64,000 nt of DNA from Streptomyces ipomoeae 91-03 (GCF_000317595.1 NZ_AEJC01000629.1:1-64000), one strand, 5' to 3'; positions 1-9,306 are shown, counted from the first letter of the stretch. Made by a program: numbers and translations. Notes: a model not told the origin generated them from the letters alone.

Positions 1-1
1 T

Positions 2-1906
2 CTCGCCGTACTGCTCGTCTCCGACCCCCTTCCCGTGATCGACGAACTCGCCCAGGCCAAGGTGAAGTTCGCCGTCGCCTTCGCCTCCGGCTTCGCCGAG
101 ACCGGTGCGGATGGCTCGGCCGCGCAGCAGCGGCTGGCCGCCGCCGTGGCCCGCGCCGACGGCCTGCGGCTGCTCGGCCCCAACACCAACCTCAACGCCT
201 TCGAGCGCTTCCGCGACGATCTCGACGGTCCCGCGATCGCTCTGATCACCCAGTCCGGCCACCAGGGCCGCCCCGTCTTCTCCCTCCAGGAACTCGGTGT
301 CCGTCTCTCCCACTGGGCCCCCACCGGCAACGAGGCCGACCTGGAGACCGCCGACTTCATCTCCTACTTCGCCGAACGCCCCGAGGTGGGCGCCATCGCC
401 TGCTACATCGAGGGCCTCAAGGACGGCCGCGCCTTCCTCCTCGCCGCCGACCGGGCCGCCCGGCGCGGCGTCCCCGTCGTCGCCGTCAAGGTCGGCCGCA
501 CCGAGACCGGCGCCCGCACCGCCGCCACCCACACCGGCAAACTCACCGGCGCGGACGCCGTGGTCGACGCCGCGATGCGCCAGTTCGGCGTCATCCGCGT
601 CGACGGCCTCGACGAACTCCAGGACACGGCGACACTGTTGGCCCGGGCGGCTCGGCCGACGAGCCCCGGCGCCCGCTCACTCGCTGCCGGCGCCCACGGT
701 GACGGTGTCGTCGTCTATTCGATCTCGGGCGGTACGGGCGCGCACTTCGCGGATCTGGCGACCGAGGCCGGGCTGTGTCTCCCCACGCTGTCGGAGGCCA
801 AGCAGGCCGAGCTGCACCAGTGGATCCCGGAGTATCTGAGCGTGGCGAACCCCGTCGACAACGGCGGGCACCCGGTGGGCGACTGGCGTGGCCCCCGCAT
901 CCTGGACGCGATTCTCGACGACCCGGCGGTGGGGGTGCTGATCTGCCCCATCACCGGGCCCTTCCCACCGATGAGCGACAAGCTCGCCCAGGACCTGGTG
1001 GACGCGGCGGAGCGGACGGACAAGCTGGTGTGCGTGGTGTGGGGGTCGCCCGTGGGCACCGAGGCGGCGTACCGCGAGACGCTGCTCGGGTCCTCCCGGG
1101 TGGCGACCTTCCGTACCTTCGCCAACTGCATCACGGCCGTCCGCGCCCACCTCGACCACGCCCGCTTCACCGCCGCCTACCGCTCCCCCTTCGACGAGGC
1201 CCCGCGCTCCCCCTCGCCCTCCTTCCGCAAGGCACGGGCGCTGATGCGGCCGGGACAGCAGCTGAGCGAGCACGCGGCGAAGCAGCTGTTGCGCGCGTAC
1301 GGGATACGTGTGCCGCGCGAGCAGTTGGTGACCAGCGCGGCGGCGGCCGTGCGCGCGGCGAGCCTCGTCGGCTACCCGGTGGTGATGAAGGCGTCCGGCG
1401 CGCGGATCGCCCACAAGACGGAGCTCGGCCTGGTGAAGATCGGGCTGACCTCCGCCAGCCAGATCCGCGACGCCTACCGCGAACTCACCGACATCGCCCG
1501 CTACGAGGACGTCTCCCTCGACGGCGTGCTCGTCTGCCAGATGGTCGAGCGGGGCGTGGAGATGGTCGTGGGCGTCACGCACGACGACCTCTTCGGGCCC
1601 ACGGTCACGGTCGGGCTCGGCGGTGTCCTCGTCGAGGTGCTGCGCGACTCCGCCGTACGCGTACCGCCCTTCGGTGAGGACCAGGCCCGCGCGATGCTCG
1701 CCGAGCTGCGCGGGCGGGCCCTGCTGGACGGGGTCCGCGGGGCTCCCCCGTCCGACGTGGACGCCCTGGTGGAGGTCATCCTCCGGGTGCAGCGCATGGC
1801 GCTCGAACTCGGGGACGAGATCGCGGAGTTGGACATCAACCCGCTGATGGTGCTGCCGAGGGGGCAGGGGGCCGTGGCGCTGGACGCGCTGGCGGTGTGC
1901 CGCTGA
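2..1906 (+). CDS. Acetate--CoA ligase (NDP-forming) family protein, 5' truncated
   Basis: Acyl-CoA synthetase of the ADP-forming superfamily, which makes or cleaves an acyl-CoA through a phosphorylated enzyme. The frame is open to the left edge, so the N-terminal CoA-binding domain is incomplete. Visible parts are the end of the CoA-binding fold (LLGPNTN), the succinyl-CoA-ligase-like region (ITQSGHQG, then ATHTGKLTG) and a C-terminal ATP-grasp domain of about 210 residues (VVMKASGARIAHKTELG, ending in AELDINPLMV). About 75 bp separate it from the enoyl-CoA hydratase gene on the same strand, so the two are probably co-transcribed. By context it activates the acid degraded by the island. The family is clear; the substrate cannot be read from sequence. 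Confidence 0.85.
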   Translation, partial: LAVLLVSDPLPVIDELAQAKVKFAVAFASGFAETGADGSAAQQRLAAAVARADGLRLLGPNTNLNAFERFRDDLDGPAIALITQSGHQGRPVFSLQELGVRLSHWAPTGNEADLETADFISYFAERPEVGAIACYIEGLKDGRAFLLAADRAARRGVPVVAVKVGRTETGARTAATHTGKLTGADAVVDAAMRQFGVIRVDGLDELQDTATLLARAARPTSPGARSLAAGAHGDGVVVYSISGGTGAHFADLATEAGLCLPTLSEAKQAELHQWIPEYLSVANPVDNGGHPVGDWRGPRILDAILDDPAVGVLICPITGPFPPMSDKLAQDLVDAAERTDKLVCVVWGSPVGTEAAYRETLLGSSRVATFRTFANCITAVRAHLDHARFTAAYRSPFDEAPRSPSPSFRKARALMRPGQQLSEHAAKQLLRAYGIRVPREQLVTSAAAAVRAASLVGYPVVMKASGARIAHKTELGLVKIGLTSASQIRDAYRELTDIARYEDVSLDGVLVCQMVERGVEMVVGVTHDDLFGPTVTVGLGGVLVEVLRDSAVRVPPFGEDQARAMLAELRGRALLDGVRGAPPSDVDALVEVILRVQRMALELGDEIAELDINPLMVLPRGQGAVALDALAVCR

Positions 1907-1982
1907 GCACCACCGCACACGCAGAACGTCCATCCACACACCGAGGACATTCATCACTCCCCGTGAGAACAGGAGCATCCAC

Positions 1983-2810
1983 ATGTCCGCTTCCCCCCTT
2001 GAACCTCCCGAAAAATCCCGTGACTCATTGATACTGCACGCCACTGACAACGCCGTCTCGTGGATCACCCTCAACCGCCCCGAGGCGATGAACGCCATCA
2101 CGCCCGACCAGCGGGAACGCCTGATCCGGCTGCTCTCGGACGCGTCCGCCGACCCCGCCGTACGCGCCGTCGTGATCACCGCGACCGGCCGCGGCTTCTG
2201 CGCGGGGGCGGACCTGCGCGGCGCGTCAGCCGGCACCGATGACCGCGTCCCCGGTGACGTGGCCCGCACCATCCGTCTCGGCGCCCAGCGCCTCATCTCC
2301 GCCGTGTTCGACTGCGAGAAGCCGGTGATCGCGGCGGTGAACGGCACGGCGGCCGGCATCGGCGCGCACCTGGCCTTCGCCTGCGATCTCGTACTGGCGG
2401 CCGAAGAGGCCCGCTTCATCGAGGTGTTCGTACGCCGCGGCCTCGTCCCGGACGGCGGCGGCGCCTACCTCCTCCCCCGGCTGATCGGCCTCCACCGCAC
2501 CAAGGAGCTGATGTTCTTCGGCGACGCCCTGCCCGCCGCCGACGCGGAACGCCTCGGGCTGGTCAACCGCGTCGTCCCCGCCCAGGACCTGGAGAAGACG
2601 GCCCGCGACTGGGCCGAACGCCTCGCCACCGGCCCCACCCGCGCCCTCGCCCTCACCAAACAGCTCGTCAACGCCTCCCTCGACACCGACCGCGCCACCG
2701 CCTTCACCGCCGAGGCCGCCGCACAGGAGATCAACATGACGACGGCGGACGCCCGGGAGGGCGTGGCGAGCTTCGTGGAGCGCCGGACCCCGCGCTACGA
2801 GGGCCGCTGA
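1983..2810 (+). CDS. Enoyl-CoA hydratase/isomerase (crotonase) family protein
   Basis: Cytosolic crotonase-fold enzyme of 275 residues, usual family length. Typical elements are LNRPEAMNAI, the oxyanion-hole segment GRGFCAGADL, NGTAAGIGAHLAF and RRGLVPDGGG, where Asp stands at the second acid position. The start is supported by AGGAG seven bases before ATG. The gene follows the NDP-forming ligase and precedes the flavin reductase. Family knowledge suggests hydration or isomerisation of an unsaturated acyl-CoA. The exact reaction is uncertain, because crotonases also include decarboxylases and ring-opening hydrolases. Confidence 0.88.
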   Translation: MSASPLEPPEKSRDSLILHATDNAVSWITLNRPEAMNAITPDQRERLIRLLSDASADPAVRAVVITATGRGFCAGADLRGASAGTDDRVPGDVARTIRLGAQRLISAVFDCEKPVIAAVNGTAAGIGAHLAFACDLVLAAEEARFIEVFVRRGLVPDGGGAYLLPRLIGLHRTKELMFFGDALPAADAERLGLVNRVVPAQDLEKTARDWAERLATGPTRALALTKQLVNASLDTDRATAFTAEAAAQEINMTTADAREGVASFVERRTPRYEGR

Positions 2811-2857
2811 GTCCCGTCCGCCGTCCCCGAACTCCATGACCACCGACCGCTTCACTT

Positions 2858-2872
2858 CTGACGCATCGTCAG
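2858..2872. promoter_or_regulatory. Palindromic operator, copy 1 of CTGACG-N3-CGTCAG
   Basis: CTGACGCATCGTCAG is a perfect inverted repeat (6-bp arms, 3-bp centre) about 17 bp before the preferred start of the flavin reductase. Related sites occur before the SDR operon, the cyclase, the amidohydrolase operon and the acyl-CoA ligase. Size and symmetry fit a TetR-type repressor site; the regulator is not identified. Confidence 0.65.
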
Positions 2873-2889
2873 TTTCAATGGGCGGTGTG

Positions 2890-3564
2890 ATGGGACATGC
2901 GGGAATGGCAGCCGCCGCCGTGCGCTACCTCAAGGCGGACCGGGGTCGCGGTACGGCCGCGAGGCCGGTCGTCGAAGCGCTGCCGCGCCCCGAGCTGCGA
3001 TGCGTCGGCGAGGACGAGCGCGCGCCGGTCGACCAGGCCGAGTTCCGCCGCGTACTGGGCAACTTCCCGACGGGCGTCACGGTGATCACCGCCCCGGCAC
3101 CCGACGACGCCGACGGCCACCCCCACGGCCCCTCCGGCAGCCATTCCGACGGCGGCGGCGACAACCACCCCGCCGGCTTCGCCTGCCAGTCGTTCTCCTC
3201 GCTGTCCCTGGACCCGCCGCTGGTCGTGTTCATGGTCGGTCGTACGTCGACGACCTGGCCGCGCATCGCCCGTGCCGGTGTCTTCTGCGTCAACGTACTC
3301 GGCGCCCACCAGAGCGAGTTGTGCCGCCGCTTCGCGGTGAGCGGCGCCGACAAGTTCGCCGGCGTCGACCACACGCCGGCCCCCGCCACCGGCTCCCCAC
3401 GCCTCACCGGCGCCACCGCCTGGATCGACTGCGCCATCCACGCCGTACACACCGGCGGCGACCACCTGATCGTGGTGGGCCGGGTGGAGGCACTGGGCAC
3501 GGACGACGAGAACACCGCCCCGCTGCTGTTCCACCGCGGTCGGTTCGGGGAGCTCCGGCCCTGA
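2890..3564 (+). CDS. Flavin reductase family protein (FMN-binding split barrel)
   Basis: Predicted NAD(P)H:flavin oxidoreductase that would supply reduced flavin to a two-component monooxygenase. Core motifs are FRRVLGNFPTGVTVIT, the flavin-contacting FACQSFSSLSLDPPLV, and FCVNVLGAHQ. A histidine/glycine/asparagine-rich insert (about 25 residues, GHPHGPSGSHSDGGG type) interrupts the first beta-hairpin and is not usual. A longer frame with ATG at 2836 exists, but it would place the operator inside the coding region, so ATG 2890 (or GTG 2887) is preferred. No monooxygenase partner is seen in the window; it may lie to the left. Confidence 0.82.
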   Translation: MGHAGMAAAAVRYLKADRGRGTAARPVVEALPRPELRCVGEDERAPVDQAEFRRVLGNFPTGVTVITAPAPDDADGHPHGPSGSHSDGGGDNHPAGFACQSFSSLSLDPPLVVFMVGRTSTTWPRIARAGVFCVNVLGAHQSELCRRFAVSGADKFAGVDHTPAPATGSPRLTGATAWIDCAIHAVHTGGDHLIVVGRVEALGTDDENTAPLLFHRGRFGELRP

Positions 3565-3577
3565 CGGATGGTCGCCC

Positions 3578-4135
3578 TCAGGCCACCATCACCCCGCCCA
3601 CCACCATCACGCACACCACCGCCAGCCCACCCCACGTGAGGATCGCCCCGCAGGGCTGCACCGGGCGGCCCTCGTTCGCGCGTACGAGGGTGAAGTGGGC
3701 CGCGAGGGCCGGGGGCAGGACGGTGGCGTAGAGGGCGAGGGCCGGGAGGTGCCAGGAGGGGACGGCAAGGATCGGGAGGACCCAGAGCGTGGCGGCCGGG
3801 GGCACCCACCACCAGCCCGTACGGCCCGTGAGCTGCCGTCCGGTCCAGTGGGCCAGCATCAGGGCGGGCAGGACGTACGCGACGGTCAGGACCGTGCCGG
3901 CGAAGAGGACGAGCAGGAGCAGCAGCGGGGCCAGTACGAGCGTCGCGAGGGCACCGCCGTCGCCCCCCGGGCCCAGCCGGGCGTCGTACCCGACGACGAA
4001 CAGCACCGCGCACGCCAGCGCGCCCTCCACGGACAGCACCGCCATGGACACGGCCGACGGCTCGGCGCCCTTGCGGACCGCCTCCCCGCCTCCGCTCCCG
4101 CCCGCGCTCGGCACACTCCCCGCCGCCATGTACAT
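3578..4135 (-). CDS. Hypothetical multi-pass membrane protein
   Basis: Unrecognised protein of 185 residues with five or six hydrophobic segments, for example LATLVLAPLLLLLVLFAGTV and GGLAVVCVMVVGGVMVA. A Trp-rich turn (GRTGWWWVPPAA) lies mid-protein. Start chosen at the ATG preceded by GGAGGA nine bases upstream; the in-frame ATG 54 bases further up has no such signal. It is convergent with the flavin reductase (13-bp gap) and transcribed like the MFS gene behind it. No function inferred. Confidence 0.6.
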   Translation of the reverse strand: MYMAAGSVPSAGGSGGGEAVRKGAEPSAVSMAVLSVEGALACAVLFVVGYDARLGPGGDGGALATLVLAPLLLLLVLFAGTVLTVAYVLPALMLAHWTGRQLTGRTGWWWVPPAATLWVLPILAVPSWHLPALALYATVLPPALAAHFTLVRANEGRPVQPCGAILTWGGLAVVCVMVVGGVMVA

Positions 4136-4259
4136 CACCAGAAATCCTCCCCGCCCACAGAGAGCGTTCCCCGGCGGGGAAGGTTGCACTTCGGGGCCCT
4201 CGGGTTGCCCATCCTCAGCCCCTCGGGCTGCGGATGCCCGGATCCACCGGGCACCCCGG

Positions 4260-5627
4260 TCAGGCCGTCGCCACTGTCCCCGCCGGCCGCCTCCGTATCA
4301 CCAACGCCATCAGCGCCGCCGCCGCGCACAGCGCGCCCGAGGCGTACCAGACCACGTCGTAGGAGCCGAAGGTGTCGCGGGCGAGGCCGCCGAGGAAGGC
4401 GATGAGGGCGGCGCCGACCTGGTGGGCGGCGAGGACCCAGCCGAAGACGATGGCGCTGTCGTCGCCGTAGTGCGCGCGGCACAGGGCCATGGTGGGCGGG
4501 ACGGTGGCGACCCAGTCGAGGCCGTAGAAGACGATGAAGAAGACCATCGGGAGGTGTACGGCGGGCGCCAGGAGGATCGGGAGGAACAGCAACGACAGGC
4601 CCCTGAACGCGTAGTACACGGCCAGCAGCCGCCGCGGTTCGAAGCGGTCCGTGAACCAGCCCGAGGCGATCGTGCCGAGGACGTCGAAGACACCGATGAC
4701 GGCGAGGAGCGAGGCCGCCGCGGTGATGGGCATGCCGTGGTCGTGGGCGGCGGGCACGAAGTGGGTCTGGATGAGACCGTTCGTCGAGGCGCCGCAGATC
4801 CCGAAGGTGCCGGCCAGCAGCCAGAACGGTCCCGTCCGCATCGCCGAGAACAGAACCTTCACCGCCCTGGCCGCCGCCCCCGGCACCGGCGCCGGCTTCG
4901 GTACGAACTCCGTCGCCCCGTACGGCTTCAGCCCCACGTCCGCCGGGTGGTCACGCAGCAGCAGCCAGACGAAGGGGACGACGGCCAGCGCGGCGAGGGC
5001 CACGGTGACGGCGGCCGGGCGCCAGCCGCGCTCCGCCACGATCCACGACAGCAGCGGCAGGAAGATCAGCTGTCCTGACGCCGAGGCCGCCGTCAGGACG
5101 CCCGACACCAGGCCCCGCCGCTCCGTGAACCAGCGGTTGGTGACCGTCGCCGCGAACGCCAGCGCCATCGAACCCGAGCCGAGGCCCACCAGCAGACCCC
5201 AGCAGAGCATCAGCTGCCAGGCCGACGTCATCCACACCGTCGTACCCGCCCCGATCGAGATCACCGTCAGCGCGACCGCCACCACCCGGCGGATGCCGAA
5301 GCGGTCCATCAGCGCGGCGGCGAAGGGTGCCGTCAGGCCGTACAGCGCCAGGTTGATCGACACCGCCGAGGCGATCGTGCCGCGCGACCAGTGGAACTGC
5401 TGGTTGAGCGGATCGATCAACAACCCCGGCAACGAACGGAAGGCCGCCGCCCCGATGATCGTCACGAAGGTGACGGCCACGACGAACCATGCGCGATGGA
5501 TACGCGGGCGCCTGAGACGAGGGGTGCGGCGGGACTCGGTGGGCTCCTGGTCGGTGGTACGGACGTCGGCGGTACGGGCGTTGGTGGTGCGGGCGTCAGC
5601 GGTACGGGCGTCGGCTGTCTGGCTCAT
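4260..5627 (-). CDS. MFS transporter
   Basis: Major-facilitator transporter of 455 residues with twelve predicted helices, resembling the monocarboxylate/oxalate-antiporter-like group (FRSLPGLLIDPLNQQFHWSRG, GLGSGSMALAF, ADVGLKPYG in the central loop). The N-terminal tail is a degenerate repeat (TADARTADARTTNAR), unusual and probably cytosolic. Start taken at ATG 5627; upstream in-frame codons run into the divergent promoter region. It is divergent from the GlxA-type regulator 70 bp away, which suggests control by that protein. It probably imports the acid degraded by the island, or exports an intermediate. Confidence 0.85.
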   Translation of the reverse strand: MSQTADARTADARTTNARTADVRTTDQEPTESRRTPRLRRPRIHRAWFVVAVTFVTIIGAAAFRSLPGLLIDPLNQQFHWSRGTIASAVSINLALYGLTAPFAAALMDRFGIRRVVAVALTVISIGAGTTVWMTSAWQLMLCWGLLVGLGSGSMALAFAATVTNRWFTERRGLVSGVLTAASASGQLIFLPLLSWIVAERGWRPAAVTVALAALAVVPFVWLLLRDHPADVGLKPYGATEFVPKPAPVPGAAARAVKVLFSAMRTGPFWLLAGTFGICGASTNGLIQTHFVPAAHDHGMPITAAASLLAVIGVFDVLGTIASGWFTDRFEPRRLLAVYYAFRGLSLLFLPILLAPAVHLPMVFFIVFYGLDWVATVPPTMALCRAHYGDDSAIVFGWVLAAHQVGAALIAFLGGLARDTFGSYDVVWYASGALCAAAALMALVIRRRPAGTVATA

Positions 5628-5698
5628 GTCATCAAGCGTCCGACCTGCGGTCATCGCAAACGAGTGGCCGGAAGGACAGCATTCGTTAGGATCGGGCC

Positions 5699-6778
5699 AT
5701 GGGCACTGAGCGAGCCGACCGAGCCAGCCGAGCCGACCGACCCGACCGAACCGACCGCCGCCGCCGGCTGGGCCCTGCTTCCGATCCCGGACCGGCACTC
5801 CACCGCGTCGTCGTGCTCGCGCTCGACGGGCTGCTCCCCTTCGAACTCGGCATCCCGCAGCGGATCTTCGGCAAGGCGCGGGACGCGGACGGTAGGCGGT
5901 TGTACGAGGTCGTCACCTGCTCGATCCGGCCGCCCGGCCCGGTCGGGACGGACGCCGACTTCGACATCCTCGTCGAGAACGGCCCGGAGGCCCTCGCCAC
6001 CGCCGACACGGTCGTCGTCCCCGCGTCGTACGAACTCGGCCCGGTGTACGAGGAGGGGGTCCTCACCCCGGAACTGGCCGCCGCCTTCGCCCATGTCCGC
6101 CCCGGCACCCGGCTGGTCTCCATCTGCACCGGCGCCTACATCCTGGCCGCCGCCGGTCTCCTCGACGGCCGCCCGGCCACCACGCACTGGTACCACACCG
6201 AGCACTTCCAGCGGCTCTTCCCGAAGGTCGAGGTCAACGCGGACGTCCTCTTCGTCGACGACGGCGACGTCCTGACCTCCGCGGGCGTCGCGGCCGGGAT
6301 CGACCTGTGCCTGCATGTCGTACGACGTGACCACGGCACCGGGGTCGCGAACCGCGTGGCCCGGCGTACGGTGGTGCCGCCGCACCGGGACGGGGGGCAG
6401 GCGCAGTACATCCAACGGCCGCTGCCGGAGCCGCAGTCGGCCACCACGACCGCCGCCCGCGCGTGGGCGCTCGGGCGGCTCCACGAGCCGATCCAGCTCC
6501 GGGACATGGCCGAGCAGGAGTCCATGTCCGTACGCACCTTCACGCGCCGCTTCCGCGAGGAGGTCGGCGTCAGCCCCGGCCAGTGGCTCACCCAGCAACG
6601 CGTCGAACGGGCCCGCCACCTCCTCGAATCCACCGACCTCTCCATCGACCAGATAGCCCACGCCGCGGGCTTCGGCACGGCCCAGTCGATGCGGCAGCAT
6701 TTGCAGGGGGCACTTGGCGTGACGCCGACCGCGTACAGGCGAACCTTCCGTACAGCGGCACCCTGCACGCGCCGGTGA
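5699..6778 (+). CDS. GlxA-type AraC-family transcriptional regulator (DJ-1/PfpI + AraC HTH)
   Basis: Two-domain regulator of 359 residues. Residues about 35-200 form a DJ-1/PfpI-like sensor (LDGLLPFELGIPQRIFG, VSICTGAYILAAAGLLDG with the nucleophile-elbow Cys, ATTHWYHTE). Residues about 255-350 carry two AraC helix-turn-helix motifs (QESMSVRTFTRRFREEVG and SIDQIAHAAGFGTAQSMRQH). The Arg/Asp-rich N-terminus is encoded by a degenerate GAGCGAGCC/GACCGA repeat, so translation may start further in. The last codons run into a dispersed intergenic repeat also found near 11,770. It is divergent from the MFS gene, its most likely target. Confidence 0.88.
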   Translation: MGTERADRASRADRPDRTDRRRRLGPASDPGPALHRVVVLALDGLLPFELGIPQRIFGKARDADGRRLYEVVTCSIRPPGPVGTDADFDILVENGPEALATADTVVVPASYELGPVYEEGVLTPELAAAFAHVRPGTRLVSICTGAYILAAAGLLDGRPATTHWYHTEHFQRLFPKVEVNADVLFVDDGDVLTSAGVAAGIDLCLHVVRRDHGTGVANRVARRTVVPPHRDGGQAQYIQRPLPEPQSATTTAARAWALGRLHEPIQLRDMAEQESMSVRTFTRRFREEVGVSPGQWLTQQRVERARHLLESTDLSIDQIAHAAGFGTAQSMRQHLQGALGVTPTAYRRTFRTAAPCTRR

Positions 6779-6828
6779 GCGGAACCCCGCCCGGCCGGCA
6801 CCAGCCCAGGACGCCGAGGAACCCCGGC
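6756..6828. repeat. Dispersed intergenic repeat, segment copy (see 11655-11836)
   Basis: The stretch beginning CGGCACCCTGCACGCGCCGG and continuing to AACCCCGGCCC is nearly identical to the end of the repeat near 11,768-11,836. It overlaps the last seven or so codons of the GlxA-type regulator, so that protein's C-terminus derives from the repeat. Confidence 0.6.
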
Positions 6829-6832
6829 CCTG

Positions 6833-7909
6833 TCAGAACGTGAGTACCGCCCGCGCCACCCTCCCCGCCTCCGCGTCCGCCCGCGCCTTCGCGAAGTCCT
6901 CCACCGGATACGTGGCCGTGACCAACTCGTCCAGCAGCAACCGCCCCTCCCGGTACAGCTCGGCGTAGAGGGCGATGTCGCGTTGCGGTCTCGACGATCC
7001 GTACCGGCAGCCGAGGATGGACTTGTCGAGGTAGAGGGAGGAGACAAGGAAGGACGCCTCGGCGGTGGCGGCCGGAACACCGAGGAGCACCGCCTGGCCC
7101 CGCCGGTCGAGCAGATCGATGGCCTGGCGGATGAGTTCGACGCGACCGACGCACTCGAAGGCGTGGTCGGCACCGGTGGGAAGGACATCCCGCACGCCCC
7201 CCACCGACGTCAGGAAGTGCGTGGCCCCGAACCGCCTGGCCACCGCCTCCTTCTCCGGATTCGCGTCCACCGCGACGATCCGCACTGCCCCCGCGATCCG
7301 CGCCCCCTGGATGACATTGAGCCCGATCCCCCCGGCGCCGATCACCACGACACTGTCGCCCCGGTCCACCCGCGCCCGGTTCAGAACCGCCCCCACACCC
7401 GTCAACACCCCGCACCCGATCAACGCGGCGGACGGCAACGGAATCTCCTTCGGAATCCGCACCGCCTGCACGGCCTTGACCACGGTCCGCTCTGCGAAGG
7501 CGGAGTTGGCGGCGAACTGGAACAGTCCCCCCGTACCCCGCTCGCCACCGGTGGTTCCCTCCCCCCGTGCGAACGGCCGTTCCGGGCGACCGATCGCCCG
7601 GCGGCACATCGTCGGCCGGCCCCGGCCGCAGTCGGCGCAGGTCCCACAGTTGGCGAGGGTGGACAGCGCCACATGGTCACCGGGCCGGACATGGGTGACC
7701 CCGGCCCCCACCGCCTCGACAACCCCGGCTCCCTCATGCCCCAGCACCACCGGCACCGGGAACGGAATCGTCCCGTCCACCACCGACAGATCGCTGTGAC
7801 AGAGTCCGGTCGCCGCAATGGCCACCAGCACCTCACCGGGCCCCGGATCCCGTACCACCAGGTCATCGACGACCTCGACCCGAGCACCGTCGAACACCAC
7901 ACCTCTCAC
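6833..7909 (-). CDS. Zinc-dependent alcohol dehydrogenase (MDR superfamily)
   Basis: Medium-chain dehydrogenase of 358 residues. Catalytic zinc ligands are the Cys in TGLCHSD, the His-Glu of GHEGAG, and a second Cys in LIGCGVLTG. The structural-zinc lobe shows four Cys (CGTCADCGRGRPTMC). The NAD-binding motif is GAGGIGLNVIQ followed by VAVDANPEK, whose acid favours NAD over NADP. A GTG start is used with GGGGGT six bases upstream. It lies 12 bp after the acyl-CoA dehydrogenase stop, in the SDR operon. It probably oxidises an alcohol intermediate of the pathway. Confidence 0.9.
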   Translation of the reverse strand: MRGVVFDGARVEVVDDLVVRDPGPGEVLVAIAATGLCHSDLSVVDGTIPFPVPVVLGHEGAGVVEAVGAGVTHVRPGDHVALSTLANCGTCADCGRGRPTMCRRAIGRPERPFARGEGTTGGERGTGGLFQFAANSAFAERTVVKAVQAVRIPKEIPLPSAALIGCGVLTGVGAVLNRARVDRGDSVVVIGAGGIGLNVIQGARIAGAVRIVAVDANPEKEAVARRFGATHFLTSVGGVRDVLPTGADHAFECVGRVELIRQAIDLLDRRGQAVLLGVPAATAEASFLVSSLYLDKSILGCRYGSSRPQRDIALYAELYREGRLLLDELVTATYPVEDFAKARADAEAGRVARAVLTF

Positions 7910-7921
7910 ACCCGCACCCCC

Positions 7922-9103
7922 TCAGCCCTTCGGCTCTCCCGGCCCTCGCGGACCCCTCGGCCCTCTCGGCTCCTTCGGCAGACCGAGCACCCGCTCGGCG
8001 ATGATCGTGCGCTGCACCTCGTCCGAACCGCCGTAGATGGTGTCGGCCCGGCTGAACAGGAACAGATGCTGGAGCGGGTCGAGCCGGTACGGCTCGGTCG
8101 GCGACCAGTCGGCCGGCCCGACCGCCGCCCGCGCTCCCCGTACCTCCATGGCCAGCTCCCCGAGCCGCTGATGCCACCGCCCCCACAGCAACTTGGCCAC
8201 GCTCGGCGCGCCGGGCTCCTCCGGACCGCCCAGCGTCCGCAGGGCGTTCCACCGCATCACGCGCAGCTCGGCCCACTGCCGTACGAGCCGATCGCGTACG
8301 ACGGGGTCGGCGGCGGCACCGCTCTCCACAGCCGTACGCGTGACCGTACGCAACTCCTCCGCGAAGCCGATCTGTTGGGCGAGGGTCGACACCCCGCGCT
8401 CGAAGCCGAGCAGCCCCATGGCGACGCTCCAGCCGTTGCCCTCACCGCCCACCACGTGCTCCACGCGCGCGTGCGCCCCGTCGAAGAACACCTCGTTGAA
8501 CTCGCTGGTCCCGGTCATCTGCCGGATCGGCCGTACCTCGATGCGGCCGGGCTGGTCCATGGGGACGAGCAGGAACGACAGCCCGTGGTGCCGCGTGGAC
8601 CCGGCCTCCGTACGGGCCAGTACGAAGCACCAGTCGGCCTCGTGGGCGAGCGAGGTCCAGATCTTCTGCCCGGTGATCCGGTACGACCCGTCCCCAGCGC
8701 GCTCGGCCCTGGTGCGCACCCCGGCGAGGTCCGACCCGGCGCCCGGTTCGCTGTATCCCTGGCACCACAGCTCCTCGCCCCGCGCGACCGGCGGCAGAAA
8801 CCGCCTCTTCTGTTCCTCCGTCCCGAACGCGATCAGCGTCGGCGCCAGCAGCTTCTCCCCGATGTGTCCCGACCTCGCCGGTACGTCGGCGCGGGCGTAC
8901 TCCTCGGCCCATACGACCTGCTGGATCAGGCCGGCGGTGCGGTTGCCGTAACCGGCCTCACCCCAGCCGAGGCCGATCCACCCGGCGGCGCCGAGGGTCC
9001 GCTCCCAGGTACGCCGGTCCTGGCCGCCCCCCGCATGAGCGGCAAGCCAGGCCTTGACCTCCGCCCGGAACCCCTCGTCCTCTTCGCTGAACCCGAACTC
9101 CAT
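7922..9103 (-). CDS. Acyl-CoA dehydrogenase
   Basis: FAD-dependent dehydrogenase of 393 residues, full family length. N-terminal helical domain EFGFSEEDEGFRAEVKAWL; FAD/substrate loop WCQGYSEPGAGSDLAGVRTRA; middle beta-domain ITGQKIWTSLAHEADW; C-terminal YGGSDEVQRTIIAERVLGLP. GGSDEVQ replaces the commoner GTSEIQ, seen in actinobacterial FadE-type enzymes that may work as heteromers. The ATG at 9103 starts exactly at the conserved N-terminus; an upstream extension would read through an intergenic repeat. It lies between the SDR gene (203 bp upstream, across that repeat) and the alcohol dehydrogenase. Confidence 0.9.
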   Translation of the reverse strand: MEFGFSEEDEGFRAEVKAWLAAHAGGGQDRRTWERTLGAAGWIGLGWGEAGYGNRTAGLIQQVVWAEEYARADVPARSGHIGEKLLAPTLIAFGTEEQKRRFLPPVARGEELWCQGYSEPGAGSDLAGVRTRAERAGDGSYRITGQKIWTSLAHEADWCFVLARTEAGSTRHHGLSFLLVPMDQPGRIEVRPIRQMTGTSEFNEVFFDGAHARVEHVVGGEGNGWSVAMGLLGFERGVSTLAQQIGFAEELRTVTRTAVESGAAADPVVRDRLVRQWAELRVMRWNALRTLGGPEEPGAPSVAKLLWGRWHQRLGELAMEVRGARAAVGPADWSPTEPYRLDPLQHLFLFSRADTIYGGSDEVQRTIIAERVLGLPKEPRGPRGPRGPGEPKG

Positions 9104-9306
9104 GCGTGCCGCCCTAGGTTGGCCGACTGGAACCTTTGCCCTGAACGTTGTCGCCCCAGCGGCACGACTGCCCGCAGTGAAGCGGGACTTGGAGCCGCCG
9201 GATACCAAAGGGGCGCGGGACGGCACTGAATCCGCGGCTACCGCCGCGCGGGCGCGACCAGCCACACACCACCCGCAGTCGCCGATTCACCCGTACCCCC
9301 GAGCCA
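9104..9306. repeat. Composite dispersed intergenic repeat between SDR and acyl-CoA dehydrogenase genes
   Basis: No gene is seen. Read on the minus strand, the segment begins with the same roughly 40 bases as the repeat at 11,655. It continues with a GGTCGCGCCCGCGCGGCGG to CCCGCGCCCCTT module seen also near 31,400 and 45,640, then GCGGGCAGTCGTGCCGCTGG as at 11,735 and 21,790. It may fold into transcript-ending or processing hairpins inside the operon. Confidence 0.7.
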
